Source of the DNA: CALFCE01 sp964411665
GTDB lineage: Bacteria > Pseudomonadota > Gammaproteobacteria > Granulosicoccales > Granulosicoccaceae
Length of the DNA: 64,000 nucleotides
Direction of reading: 5' to 3'
Assembly: GCA_964411665.1 (NCBI GenBank)
Contig: CAYPMR010000004.1
Span: 1 to 64,000 of the forward strand
The first letter of the stretch is position 1. Each line of letters begins with the position of its first letter. Below are positions 1 through 8,318 of this stretch, piece by piece. Below the pieces are notes generated by a model that was not told the DNA's origin, made no database searches, and saw only the letters and a list, made by a program, of their open reading frames with translations. The position numbers and the translations under genes are program-made.

Positions 1-55
1 ACTTTATGTTGCTACTCTAGCGCCAAAGTGGGTCACTTTTATGTTGCTGTTGACA
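1..55. mobile_element. Probable end of an IS21-like insertion sequence (partial)
   Basis: Two near-identical direct repeats, ACTTTATGTTGCT at 1-13 and ACTTTTATGTTGCT at 35-48, flank a small hairpin AAAGTG-GGT-CACTTT at 25-39, and the block ends in TTGACA at 50-55. Short repeats with the phrase GTGGGTCACTTTT just inside a ...CA-3' terminus resemble the multiple terminal repeats of IS21-family elements. The transposase genes would lie left of the window. The assignment is by pattern memory only, and the exact boundary is a guess. Confidence 0.4.
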
Positions 56-184
56 GTGTGGAAGTAGATTAGGTAAGCGATCACGTGTTGTTGTTCAGTC
101 TATACAGGCTTGTTGTGAACTAATGTCACTAGAAATGAATTTTTCTGACTCAGGACCGATTACATAGTTGCTGGTACAAGACTT

Positions 185-277
185 ATTGACTAATGGGTAG
201 TCAATGACAACATTGGAAGTAGGGGCTAATGAATAGCCTCTGAACGTACAGGAAGTAGAGGCAAATGATTAGCCTCT
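185..277. repeat. Three tandem 36-bp units, each with a hairpin
   Basis: Hairpins at 185-205, 221-241 and 257-277 have centres at 195, 231 and 267, exactly 36 bp apart. The first pairs ATTGACTA with TAGTCAAT over 8 bp. The second pairs AGGGGCTA with TAGCCTCT with one G-T wobble. The third pairs AGAGGC with GCCTCT. The loops resemble each other (AATGGG, AATGAA, AATGAT). The first two units end in GGAAGT; the third is degenerate after its hairpin. The stems differ in sequence yet stay paired, which suggests selection on structure. Function unknown. Confidence 0.6.
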
Positions 278-296
278 CTTTGCAAGTATAGAAAAG

Positions 297-317
297 GGTC
301 GGCCAGGATGGCCGATC
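297..317 (-). terminator. Hairpin downstream of fadD, probable terminator
   Basis: TCGGCCA (299-305), a 3-nt loop GGA and TGGCCGA (309-315) form a perfect 7-bp stem just past the fadD stop codon. Read on the minus strand it is followed by CCCTTTTC, a short U-run. A similar T-rich stretch lies on the other side, so it may work both ways. Confidence 0.6.
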
Positions 318-325
318 AATTTCTT

Positions 326-1993
326 TTACTTTATCTCACGCAATTCGCGTCGCAGTATTTTCCCAACGTTAGTCTTCGGTAATTCCTCTACGAATTGCAC
401 GACACTTGGTCGTTTGTAGCCGGTAAGATTCTTTTTGCAATGGGCCATGACCTGTTCAACAGTCAAAGAGGGGTCTTTTCTTGTAATGACTACCTTGACC
501 GTTTCACCCGAATGATCATCGGGAATGCCGATTGCACCGACTTCAAGTACTTCGGGCATTTGTGAGACTACTGATTCTATTTCGTTGGGGTACACGTTGA
601 ATCCGGATACCAGGATCATGTCTTTGAGTCGATCGACAATTTTGAAATAGCCTTTCTCATCCATGATGGCGACATCCCCCGTGTGTAGCCAGCCGTCTTT
701 ATCGATGGTTTTATCAGTCGCTTCCTGTTTTTGCCAATAGCCTTTCATGACCTGTGGGCCACGTACGCAAAGCTCACCTTCTCCACCCTGTGCTACCAGC
801 TCGTTGTCTGTAGACATGATGCAAAAATCTGTAGAGGGTAGTGGCAAGCCTATAGCACCGTTGTAATCGAGCATATCAAGTGGATTGATCGATGCAGCCG
901 GTGATGTTTCTGTTAAACCATAAGCTTCGACCAAGGTGATGCCGGTAACGTCTTTCCATTCCTTTGCGACAGATTCCTGTACTGCCATACCGCCGCCGAG
1001 CACTAATTTTAGAGGTGAGAAATCCAGTGATCTGAATTTGTCGTTATTAAGCAGCGCATTGAACAATGTATTAACACCGGTTAACGCGGTGAACGGGTAC
1101 TTGGACAAGTCTTTGACAAAAGCTGGAATGTCTCTCGGATTGGTTATCAGTAAATTCTGTGCGCCGAGCTTCATAAAGACCATGCAATTCGCCGTCAGCG
1201 CAAAGATATGGTACAGCGGGAGTGCGGTGACGATAATTTCCTTGCCTTCATCAATTTCAACTGCATCAATCCAGGCAAGTGCTTGCATCGCATTTGAGAC
1301 CATGTTGCGGTGGGTTAACATAGCGCCTTTCGCAACACCTGTCGTACCCCCTGTGTATTGCAGAAACGCGATATCATCCAGACTCAAATCTGCGTCTACA
1401 TCTTCCGCTCTGGCTTTGGTGGTGATAATTGATTTGAAGCTATGTGAGCCTGGCAGGGAATAGGGCTTGACCATTTTCTTTATTTTGCGAATAACAAAAT
1501 TGACAAGCATCCCCTTTGGAAAACCCAGCATGTCTCCGAAGCGCGTAGTAATTATGGTTTCAAGTTGTGTGTGTTCAGCAATTTCTGCGAGCGTGCTTGC
1601 AAACGCCTCTACCACCACGATGGCCTTGGCACCTGAATCTGTTAGTTGGTGCTCCAGCTCGCGAGCGGTGTAAAGAGGGTTGGTGTTGACGACTACGAGG
1701 CCCGCACGCAAAGCACCGAAAACAATCACGGGATATTGGAGCAGATTGGGCATCATCACGGCTATCCGGTCACCTTTTTCAAGAGTTGTCTCGTTCTTGA
1801 TCCAGGCGGCAAAAGCCAGCGTCAATTCGTCGAGTTCAGCAAAGGTAATAGTTTTACCCATGTTGGTAAAAGACGGGCGATCCGAAAATTTCTGGGTCGA
1901 TTCGCGGAACAGATCAACCAGTGACTGATAGTTGCCAGTGGAGATTTCGTGAGGCACATTTGTCGGATAGGAATCGAGCCAGGGTCGTTGCAT
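326..1993 (-). CDS. fadD: Long-chain-fatty-acid--CoA ligase
   Basis: This is an ATP-dependent acyl-CoA synthetase (AMP-forming) that activates long-chain fatty acids for beta-oxidation or lipid synthesis at the inner membrane face. The 555 residues match the FadD length. Visible motifs are the AMP-binding P-loop YTGGTTGVAKGA near residue 212, EAYGLTETSP in the middle, the A8 hinge motif with DRLKDMILVSGFNVYPNEIE near 455, and the catalytic lysine context KTNVGKILRRELR at the C-terminus. The ATG has an AGGAG eight bases upstream. It follows ychJ by 25 bp on the same strand and is probably cotranscribed. A hairpin terminator follows. A paralogous medium-chain ligase is possible, but FadD is the best call. 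Confidence 0.93.
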   Translation of the reverse strand: MQRPWLDSYPTNVPHEISTGNYQSLVDLFRESTQKFSDRPSFTNMGKTITFAELDELTLAFAAWIKNETTLEKGDRIAVMMPNLLQYPVIVFGALRAGLVVVNTNPLYTARELEHQLTDSGAKAIVVVEAFASTLAEIAEHTQLETIITTRFGDMLGFPKGMLVNFVIRKIKKMVKPYSLPGSHSFKSIITTKARAEDVDADLSLDDIAFLQYTGGTTGVAKGAMLTHRNMVSNAMQALAWIDAVEIDEGKEIIVTALPLYHIFALTANCMVFMKLGAQNLLITNPRDIPAFVKDLSKYPFTALTGVNTLFNALLNNDKFRSLDFSPLKLVLGGGMAVQESVAKEWKDVTGITLVEAYGLTETSPAASINPLDMLDYNGAIGLPLPSTDFCIMSTDNELVAQGGEGELCVRGPQVMKGYWQKQEATDKTIDKDGWLHTGDVAIMDEKGYFKIVDRLKDMILVSGFNVYPNEIESVVSQMPEVLEVGAIGIPDDHSGETVKVVITRKDPSLTVEQVMAHCKKNLTGYKRPSVVQFVEELPKTNVGKILRRELREIK

Positions 1994-2018
1994 AATCGTA
2001 TCTCCTGCTTGTTATACG

Positions 2019-2516
2019 TTATTGAGCACCACAACATTTCTTGAACTTTTTGCCACTGCCGCAAGCACAAGGTTCATTTCGACCTTGCTTGGGCTTTTCC
2101 CTTTTGTACTGCGTGACCTCCGGTATCTGCGCATCCCTGAAATACCAATTACCTTCGAGTTTTTCGAATAACGCTCGTTCAAAGTGCTCGTGTCGGCGCC
2201 CCTGAGCATCGCGATAGCGTGCGATAAATTCGACAGAACCACTATCATCATCTTCAGCACCGTCGGTAAGCTGGCGAATTTCCAGGCCCAGCCATTGGGA
2301 TTCTCCTGCCCAACGCCTGGTTGTTTCACGGTCAATCTCGCTGCGAGTCAGTGGATGATGTGATTCGACAATAAAATCTATGTTGGCATCCGTGTGAGCA
2401 GTATAGCGAGCACGCATCAACTCCTCAGCGGTCGTGGCCATTCTTTGTCCAGCGATAATCGGCTGGCAACATTCGATAAAATTTTTGCCCGACCCACAGG
2501 GACAAAATGAACTCAT
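2019..2516 (-). CDS. ychJ: YchJ family protein with two SEC-C motifs
   Basis: This 165-residue protein carries SEC-C zinc-binding motifs at both ends: CPCGSGKNFIECC at residues 5-17 and CACGSGKKFKKCC near the C-terminus. Between them is the YchJ/UPF0225 core, an NTF2-like fold containing LMRARYTAH and FERALFEKLEGNWYFRD. SEC-C motifs chelate zinc and in SecA contact SecB and ribosomes; the role of YchJ itself is not established. The gene lies 25 bp upstream of fadD on the same strand. Length and domain order are normal for the family. Confidence 0.9.
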   Translation of the reverse strand: MSSFCPCGSGKNFIECCQPIIAGQRMATTAEELMRARYTAHTDANIDFIVESHHPLTRSEIDRETTRRWAGESQWLGLEIRQLTDGAEDDDSGSVEFIARYRDAQGRRHEHFERALFEKLEGNWYFRDAQIPEVTQYKREKPKQGRNEPCACGSGKKFKKCCGAQ

Positions 2517-2720
2517 TGATACAGGTTCTCACTGGTTGTATGGATGCGTTGATGCACGGCAAATCGGACCCTCGTCCTTGCTGCCGTCCATCTAGCTAAA
2601 GGCAGCGCGGTTGACAGGCGTCCTGTTGCGCAATGTTTAATACTACCCGCTTTGCAAGTGTACTTGAACCAAGAGCCATGGCTTTCAAGGGCGAAGGACT
2701 TGTCTCCTGTGTTGCGTTTC

Positions 2721-3089
2721 TCACTGTAAATAGGTGCGCTTGCCATCGTCATCAGTAAGAAAGGGCAGTTCTATGTGTATTATTTGCTGGCCCAGCAGGG
2801 TTATGTAGCCTTTATCCCGTTGTCCTGCTGAAGCTGGCGCCTCGTCGGAATGCAGTATTCCTGTATATTCAAACTCGTATTCTCGTCGCCAACATAAGTG
2901 TCCCTTGTGATTGCGCTGCGGTCGAATTTTGCTCAGAGCAACTGTTTGATCCAGAAATTGTAATTGGTGCGAGGAACAACGCTGCCTTGCATGCGAGACA
3001 GCTAGTTCCTTGGCCCGTGTACTGCTCCACCAGAAATAGCCGACACAGGCCAAAACGGTGAAAAGTATTATTTGATCTGTTCCTGGCAC
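2721..3089 (-). CDS. DUF3301 domain membrane-anchored protein
   Basis: This small protein of 122 residues has one N-terminal membrane segment (about residues 7-22, LFTVLACVGYFWW). A basic, Cys-containing stretch VSHARQRCSSHQLQFLDQTVAL and a Trp/Tyr-rich segment WRREYEFEYTG follow, both typical of DUF3301 proteins of gammaproteobacteria. Function unknown. The start appears to be GTG at 3087-3089, with no clear Shine-Dalgarno. It lies 205 bp upstream of ychJ on the same strand; the gap holds no convincing gene. It is probably divergently transcribed from the DUF1244 gene. Confidence 0.75.
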   Translation of the reverse strand: MPGTDQIILFTVLACVGYFWWSSTRAKELAVSHARQRCSSHQLQFLDQTVALSKIRPQRNHKGHLCWRREYEFEYTGILHSDEAPASAGQRDKGYITLLGQQIIHIELPFLTDDDGKRTYLQ

Positions 3090-3190
3090 TGGGATTTGGG
3101 CGTTATGTATTCGTTGACAGGAAAGCAGATCGACTCAACAGCTCTGATTTATAATACCAAGCTTTGGACCTGCGTACCGCAAACCGCCGT

Positions 3191-3246
3191 GCGGGTGGTT
3201 CAAACCCCTTGTTTGTCGCCCGCAAAGGTTTTAGGCGATCAAACCT
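3191..3246 (+). other. Two consecutive hairpins in the leader of the DUF1244 gene
   Basis: GCGGG (3191-3195) pairs with CCCGC (3219-3223), enclosing a nested CAAAC/GTTTG stem (3201-3205 with 3211-3215). AGGTTT (3226-3231) pairs with AAACCT (3241-3246). Both lie directly upstream of the strong Shine-Dalgarno at 3256-3260, so a structured leader is plausible. The phrase GGTTCAAACCCC resembles a tRNA T-loop, but no cloverleaf can be built. Confidence 0.4.
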
Positions 3247-3267
3247 GATATTCCGGGAGGAATGACC

Positions 3268-3567
3268 ATGGACCAGAGTACTCAAACCGAACTTGAAGCT
3301 GCTGCATTTCGCGTACTTGTTGCGCATTTTCGTGAGCGAACCGACGTGCAAAATATAGATCTGATGAATCTTTCCGGGTTTTGCCGTAATTGCCTGTCCA
3401 AATGGTACAAAGCTGCTGCCACGGAGCGCGGGATCGAGATGGACTACGATCAAGCGCGGGAAATTATCTACGGTATGCCTTATAGCGAATGGAAAGATAA
3501 ACACCAGCTTGAAGCGACTGATGCGCAAAAGGCGGAGTATGCTGCCAAACACAACGATAAGGGCTGA
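3268..3567 (+). CDS. DUF1244 family protein
   Basis: This short cytosolic protein belongs to the DUF1244 family, recognisable by FRERTDVQNIDLMNLSGFCR-NCLSKWY followed by the YGMPYSEWK motif. Two cysteines lie in the central GFCRNCL segment. Function unknown. I place the start at the second ATG (MDQST, 3268) because GGAGG at 3256-3260 is seven bases from it but only one base from the ATG at 3262. The DUF6231-type gene follows 29 bp later and is probably in the same operon. Confidence 0.85.
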   Translation: MDQSTQTELEAAAFRVLVAHFRERTDVQNIDLMNLSGFCRNCLSKWYKAAATERGIEMDYDQAREIIYGMPYSEWKDKHQLEATDAQKAEYAAKHNDKG

Positions 3568-3596
3568 ACCCCCGATTTTGAAAGAAAGGTTATCGG

Positions 3597-4157
3597 TTGT
3601 TGATTGATTTACTGCAAAAATTACTGCTTGATGATCTGGAAGGCGATTTGTTGATAATTGACGATTCGCCAGCGCTTGCCAGCGCTGCAGCTGGGTCACT
3701 CGACAGCAGTGATAGCCGTCAGGTGTTGCATTTAGCGCCTGATCGCGTGACGACACAGATCAAATTGCCAGCGCTTGTTGCACCGCTGCCACCGTTGCAC
3801 GAAATAGATACCCTGTACATTGCGACGCCGGAGCGTTTCAGTCAGTGCGTTGCCTGGCCTGGAACAGATGCGGGCTTCTCATCCACACCTGTGGCAGTCC
3901 TGCAGATGCTCGCTCAGTGCCGTGATCGTGTAGCCAGACGTGTATTTGTCAAAATCGAAAAACAAACCCAGTCCGCGAATTTGCAGCGCCCGGATTTACT
4001 TGCTCTGGGTTTCTACGGTGTGGACATCGGTCAGAAAGAGCAGTTGTACTTTTTCAGTCTGCGTGGTTACAAATCTGTGCCCAACTGGTTGAATGCCAAG
4101 TATTGGGCGCATCCGGAACGCTGGAATTTATCTGATCCAACTGACACTGTAGAGTGA
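3597..4157 (+). CDS. DUF6231 family protein
   Basis: This 186-residue cytosolic protein ends in the pattern YKSVPNWLNAKYWAHPERWN, which I recognise as the hallmark of the DUF6231 family in Pseudomonas-like bacteria. The N-terminal half (LLIIDDSPALASAA, then RVTTQIKLPAL and DTLYIATPERF) looks like a degenerate Rossmann or methyltransferase-type fold without an obvious SAM-binding glycine motif. Function unknown. The start is TTG at 3597 or 3600, with AAAGAAAGG upstream. It follows the DUF1244 gene by 29 bp. Confidence 0.7.
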   Translation: MLIDLLQKLLLDDLEGDLLIIDDSPALASAAAGSLDSSDSRQVLHLAPDRVTTQIKLPALVAPLPPLHEIDTLYIATPERFSQCVAWPGTDAGFSSTPVAVLQMLAQCRDRVARRVFVKIEKQTQSANLQRPDLLALGFYGVDIGQKEQLYFFSLRGYKSVPNWLNAKYWAHPERWNLSDPTDTVE

Positions 4158-4264
4158 AATTTACAAGAAATAAAAGCAGGGCAGCTGGCTCTTCGTTTAT
4201 CATAGCGCAGTGGATAAACCCGAAGAAAAATCTTTCAGTGCAATCATGACCCAACGGGGAAAAA

Positions 4265-5311
4265 ATGGGAAAAATTGTAATAACTGAGCTTGAAGGCGAC
4301 GGAATCGGACCTGAGCTTGCTCAATCCCTGCATGCTGTTGCAGAGTCACTGCCGGCTGATTTCGAGTTCCGCTCGATAGACTGGTCGCTCGAGACACGCG
4401 AGCGTGATGGTGATGACGCCATCGATGCGGCAGTGGAGTCCATGAATGAAACCAAGCTTGCGCTAAAGTACCCCACTGTAACTCGCAAACGCAGCCCCAA
4501 TGCGCTGATTCGCAGGCGTTGTAATTTCAGCGTGATATACCGGCCGGCCATCTCAATTCCCGGCATTCATTCGAACTTCAAGGAAAACGTCAATCTGCAC
4601 ATCGTACGTGTGGCAACCGGTGGCACCTATGACGATCCAGGGCAGCTAGTTGGTAGAGACGCTGCGGTTTCGTTGCGTATGGTCGAGCGACAACCCTGCA
4701 CGCAAGCAGCAAAGTTCGCCTTTCGCCTCGCCAAACGTAAGGGTATGCGATACGGCGATGGGTATTACAGCATGACATCCTCATCCAAACACACGATCCA
4801 GCGAGTGACCGATGGGCTATTCGAGGATGTGGTAGCGCAAGTGTCTGAGGAGTTCCCCGATGTGGAGCACAACGTCGAGCTTTTCGATGCACTGCTGGCA
4901 AAAATTATTCTCAATCCGGACGCCTTTGAAGTTGTGTTGGTATTGAACGAATACGGTGATTTCCTCTCAGATATGGCATCCGGTCTGGTCGGTAGTCTGG
5001 GAACAGGCGCCAGCGGCAATTATTCGTTCGATGCTGATAATAATGTGGACATAGCCATGTTTGATCCGGCCGGCGGTACTGCGCCTGACATTGCGGGCAA
5101 AAATATCTGTAATCCTGCCGCCGTGTTACTGGCCTTTGGCATGTTGCTTGATCATGTTGACAGGTACGATCTTGGGCATGCATTGAGGCTAAGCCTGCTG
5201 GAGGCTCTTGAAACGGGGCAGTCAACGCGTGATCTTGGCGGCAAACTTAATACTGACGAGTTTACCCGTGTCATCACGGATGGTATCCCGAAGCATCTGG
5301 AATCATCCTAG
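4265..5311 (+). CDS. Isocitrate/isopropylmalate dehydrogenase family, probable NAD-type isocitrate dehydrogenase
   Basis: This probably converts isocitrate to 2-oxoglutarate, feeding the SucAB-Lpd complex encoded next door. The 348 residues span the beta-decarboxylating dehydrogenase fold. S77-P-N79, R83 and R93 match the spacing of the isocitrate-binding S113/N115/R119/R129 of E. coli Icd. The catalytic-lysine region SSSKHT and the metal-binding stretch NEYGDFLSDMASGLVGSLG are also present. In the cofactor loop FDPAGGTAPDIAG (266-278) the Asp275-Ile276 pair is the NAD-type signature rather than the NADP-type Lys-Tyr. The histidine normally found in this loop (VHGSAPD) is replaced by glycine. 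The protein is divergent; isopropylmalate or homoisocitrate dehydrogenase is less likely given the context. Confidence 0.78.
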   Translation: MGKIVITELEGDGIGPELAQSLHAVAESLPADFEFRSIDWSLETRERDGDDAIDAAVESMNETKLALKYPTVTRKRSPNALIRRRCNFSVIYRPAISIPGIHSNFKENVNLHIVRVATGGTYDDPGQLVGRDAAVSLRMVERQPCTQAAKFAFRLAKRKGMRYGDGYYSMTSSSKHTIQRVTDGLFEDVVAQVSEEFPDVEHNVELFDALLAKIILNPDAFEVVLVLNEYGDFLSDMASGLVGSLGTGASGNYSFDADNNVDIAMFDPAGGTAPDIAGKNICNPAAVLLAFGMLLDHVDRYDLGHALRLSLLEALETGQSTRDLGGKLNTDEFTRVITDGIPKHLESS

Positions 5312-5382
5312 CAAGCCTAAGCGTACGAACCGAACTTATCCAATTTAACCTGCGGCTATCCAGGTGATTACGGTAATCATTG

Positions 5383-8229
5383 ATGAATGATATGAAAGCC
5401 CAACAGGCTTCGTCCATGTTGGCAGGGGCAAATTCCCCTTATCTTGAATATGTCTATGAAGAATACTTGCGCGACCCCAATGCGGTTAGCGAAGCGTGGC
5501 GTACCTATTTTGAAAAACTGCCGATGGTTAACAATACCAGTCGGGATGTGCCGCATTCAGAAGTAAGACAACACTTCTATCAATTAACAAGACGTGGTGG
5601 CCGGCGTTCAAATAAAAATGCTGCCGATGCCAACACATCGCTTGATCTGAAACAGATCTACGTAACTCAGCTAATTAACTCCTATCGCGTTCGCGGTCAT
5701 CAAATGGCCTCCATCGATCCACTGGGTCGATCTCGCAGCACCGTTGTGCGTGAGATACAGCTGCACGAAAATGGCCTGTCCGACGCTGATCTCGATACAG
5801 TATTTCCAACGCCCTCGCTGGAGGGGATTGACCAGGCAAGCTTGCGAGACATCATCACTCACCTCGAGCGCTGCTATTGCAGTTCGATCGGCTATGAGTT
5901 CATGTACATGGATCACACCACGCAAAAGGATTGGCTGCAGCATCGCATTGAAAGCGTTGCATCACATCCGGCACTTGAACCTGCCAGTCGGCGCTGGGTC
6001 TTGGATCGTGTGAATGCAGCTGAGAGTATGGAGCGGCATCTTCATTCACGTTATGTCGGACAGAAACGCTTCTCGCTTGAAGGTGGTGAAAGTCTCATTG
6101 TTATCATGAGTGAGCTGGTACGGCGTGGCGTTAGCCGAGGTATCAAGGACATGGTGATCGGTATGGCGCACCGTGGGCGATTGAATGTCCTGGTTAATAT
6201 ATTCGGTAAAAATCCGGCTGAACTTTTTTCCGAGTTTGAAGGCAAGCATGATGATTCGCTGGCTTCCGGTGATGTCAAATACCATCAGGGTTTCTCCTCT
6301 GATGTGCGTACTGAAGAGGGCAAGATGCATATGGCGCTGGCCTTTAATCCATCGCATCTGGAAATCGTCTCGCCGGTTGTAGAAGGTTCTGTGCGATCAC
6401 GTCAGGATCGCTATGGAGACAAGGACGGCAACGAGTCTGTTGCGATCTCAATACATGGAGATGCTGCATTTGCCGGGCAGGGGGTTGTGATGGAAACCTT
6501 CAATATGGCCGATTCCCGGGGGTTTTCGACCAAGGGTACTATCCATATCATCATTAATAATCAAATTGGCTTTACAACCAGTAACGCCGAGGATGCGCGC
6601 TCAACCGAATACGCATCCGATGTTGCGAAAATGATTAATGCGCCGATATTTCATGTTAATGGTGATGATCCCGAAGCGGTGTTGTTTGTAACGCAACTGG
6701 CTTTTGATTTTCGTATGCAATTTCATAAAGACGTCGTCATAGATATGGTTTGTTATCGACGTCATGGCCACAACGAGACTGATGAACCATCAATGACACA
6801 ACCGTTGATGTACAAAATCATCAAGAAGTTGCCAACAACACGTAAGCTTTATGCAGAGAAACTGGTTGCCGAGGGCGTTGTCTCTGCTGCAGAAGCCGAT
6901 CAGATGATTGACGACTATCGTCAGCTTCTCGATGACGGCAAGTGTGTTGCCCCGAATATTGTAGAAGGCTTGAACGATACCTATGAGTTGCAGGTGGACT
7001 GGGAGCGCTATGATAATAGTGACTGGCGTATACCTTATAATCATGCGGTTCCGATCAAAACCTTACAGGAACTCGCTACCAAACTAACGACTCTGCCTGA
7101 CGGCCTGACTTTGCACTCACGCGTCAACAAGATTGTTGAAGACAGGCGCAAGATGACGTCGGGCAGTCGGCCTATAGATTGGGGCTACGCTGAAACCATG
7201 GCCTATGCCACTTTAGTGCATGCCGGACATCCGGTCAGACTATCGGGTCAGGATTGTGGTCGAGGTACCTTCTCGCACCGTCATGCTGTGTTACACAATC
7301 AGAACGAGAGCGAAGCCTATGTACCGTTGCGACAGATTGGCAACGATGACGCTAATTTTCTGGTTATCGATTCTGTACTCTCTGAAGAAGCTGTATTGGC
7401 GTTCGAATATGGTTATGCCACAACTGATCCTAATTCGCTGGTTATCTGGGAAGGGCAGTTCGGAGATTTTGCTAATGGCGCTCAGGTGGTTGTTGATCAG
7501 TTCATTTGTTCAGGTGAGACCAAATGGGGTCGTTGGTGTGGCTTAACAATGCTGCTGCCTCATGGTTATGAAGGCCAGGGCCCGGAACATTCATCAGCAA
7601 GACTAGAGCGATTCATGCAGCTTTGTGCGGAAGATAACATGCAAGTCGTTGTGCCGAGTACGCCTGCGCAGTGTTATCACATGTTGCGTCGTCAGGTGTT
7701 GCGTCCAATGCGCAAGCCGTTGATCGTGTTATCACCCAAAAGTCTGTTACGCCATCCGCTTGCCGTATCGACACTGGAGGATCTGGCCGACGGGCAGTTT
7801 CAGGCCGTTATCGATGAGGCTGAAACAATTGATCCGATTAAGGTTGAACGAGTGGTGTTGTGTAGTGGCAAAGTCTATTACGATTTACTCGAGAAGCGTT
7901 CAAGTGCCGAGCTAAACAATGTCGCTCTGGTTCGCATGGAGCAGCTCTATCCGTTTCCTTACAATGAAATGAAGGATGTATTGGGGCGCTATCCCAATGT
8001 CAGCTCTGTTGTCTGGTGTCAGGAAGAGCCGCGTAATCAGGGTGCATGGCGTGCCAACAGACACCGTATCGAACGCTGCTTCAAAGCTGGTTTTCCTGTT
8101 GAGTATTGTGGCCGTGCCCCTTCTGCGTCACCTGCTGTGGGTTATGCCAATCAGCATCAAATTCAGCAACAGCTGCTTGTGGACGAGGCCCTGGGTTTGG
8201 TGGCTAACAGTCAGGTTATGAATCGTTAG
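5383..8229 (+). CDS. sucA: 2-oxoglutarate dehydrogenase E1 component
   Basis: This is the thiamine-diphosphate-dependent E1 subunit of the 2-oxoglutarate dehydrogenase complex, which decarboxylates 2-oxoglutarate and transfers the succinyl group to lipoyl-E2. The length of about 948 residues is usual. The N-terminal peptide LAGANSPYLEYVYEEYLRDP is the E2/E3-binding segment. ThDP-domain motifs include GMAHRGRLNVLVN, FNPSHLEIVSPVVEGS and IHGDAAFAGQG; the transketolase-like C-half has CGRGTFSHRHAVLH and LLPHGYEGQGPEHSSARLER. ATG at 5383 is preferred over the adjacent TTG at 5380. sucB starts 89 bp downstream. Confidence 0.97.
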   Translation: MNDMKAQQASSMLAGANSPYLEYVYEEYLRDPNAVSEAWRTYFEKLPMVNNTSRDVPHSEVRQHFYQLTRRGGRRSNKNAADANTSLDLKQIYVTQLINSYRVRGHQMASIDPLGRSRSTVVREIQLHENGLSDADLDTVFPTPSLEGIDQASLRDIITHLERCYCSSIGYEFMYMDHTTQKDWLQHRIESVASHPALEPASRRWVLDRVNAAESMERHLHSRYVGQKRFSLEGGESLIVIMSELVRRGVSRGIKDMVIGMAHRGRLNVLVNIFGKNPAELFSEFEGKHDDSLASGDVKYHQGFSSDVRTEEGKMHMALAFNPSHLEIVSPVVEGSVRSRQDRYGDKDGNESVAISIHGDAAFAGQGVVMETFNMADSRGFSTKGTIHIIINNQIGFTTSNAEDARSTEYASDVAKMINAPIFHVNGDDPEAVLFVTQLAFDFRMQFHKDVVIDMVCYRRHGHNETDEPSMTQPLMYKIIKKLPTTRKLYAEKLVAEGVVSAAEADQMIDDYRQLLDDGKCVAPNIVEGLNDTYELQVDWERYDNSDWRIPYNHAVPIKTLQELATKLTTLPDGLTLHSRVNKIVEDRRKMTSGSRPIDWGYAETMAYATLVHAGHPVRLSGQDCGRGTFSHRHAVLHNQNESEAYVPLRQIGNDDANFLVIDSVLSEEAVLAFEYGYATTDPNSLVIWEGQFGDFANGAQVVVDQFICSGETKWGRWCGLTMLLPHGYEGQGPEHSSARLERFMQLCAEDNMQVVVPSTPAQCYHMLRRQVLRPMRKPLIVLSPKSLLRHPLAVSTLEDLADGQFQAVIDEAETIDPIKVERVVLCSGKVYYDLLEKRSSAELNNVALVRMEQLYPFPYNEMKDVLGRYPNVSSVVWCQEEPRNQGAWRANRHRIERCFKAGFPVEYCGRAPSASPAVGYANQHQIQQQLLVDEALGLVANSQVMNR

Positions 8230-8318
8230 TGACTGGATACTCTTGAACAATTTGCTGCGACTGTAGATAAGATTTAACTGATTAGAAACTGAGGTTATCT
8301 AACCTCCGGAACTCATTA

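Noticed and set aside
2513..2752. Minus-strand frame of 79 codons between ychJ and the DUF3301 gene
   Set aside because: It overlaps the DUF3301 coding end, has no ribosome site and no recognisable features.
3181..3250. Possible tRNA because of GGTTCAAACCCC
   Set aside because: The T-arm stem does not pair correctly and no acceptor, D or anticodon arm can be formed around it.
3103..3756. Long open frame of 217 codons on the minus strand
   Set aside because: It runs antisense through the DUF1244 gene and into the DUF6231 gene, has low-complexity non-protein-like composition, and matches no family I know; the plus-strand genes are clearly real.
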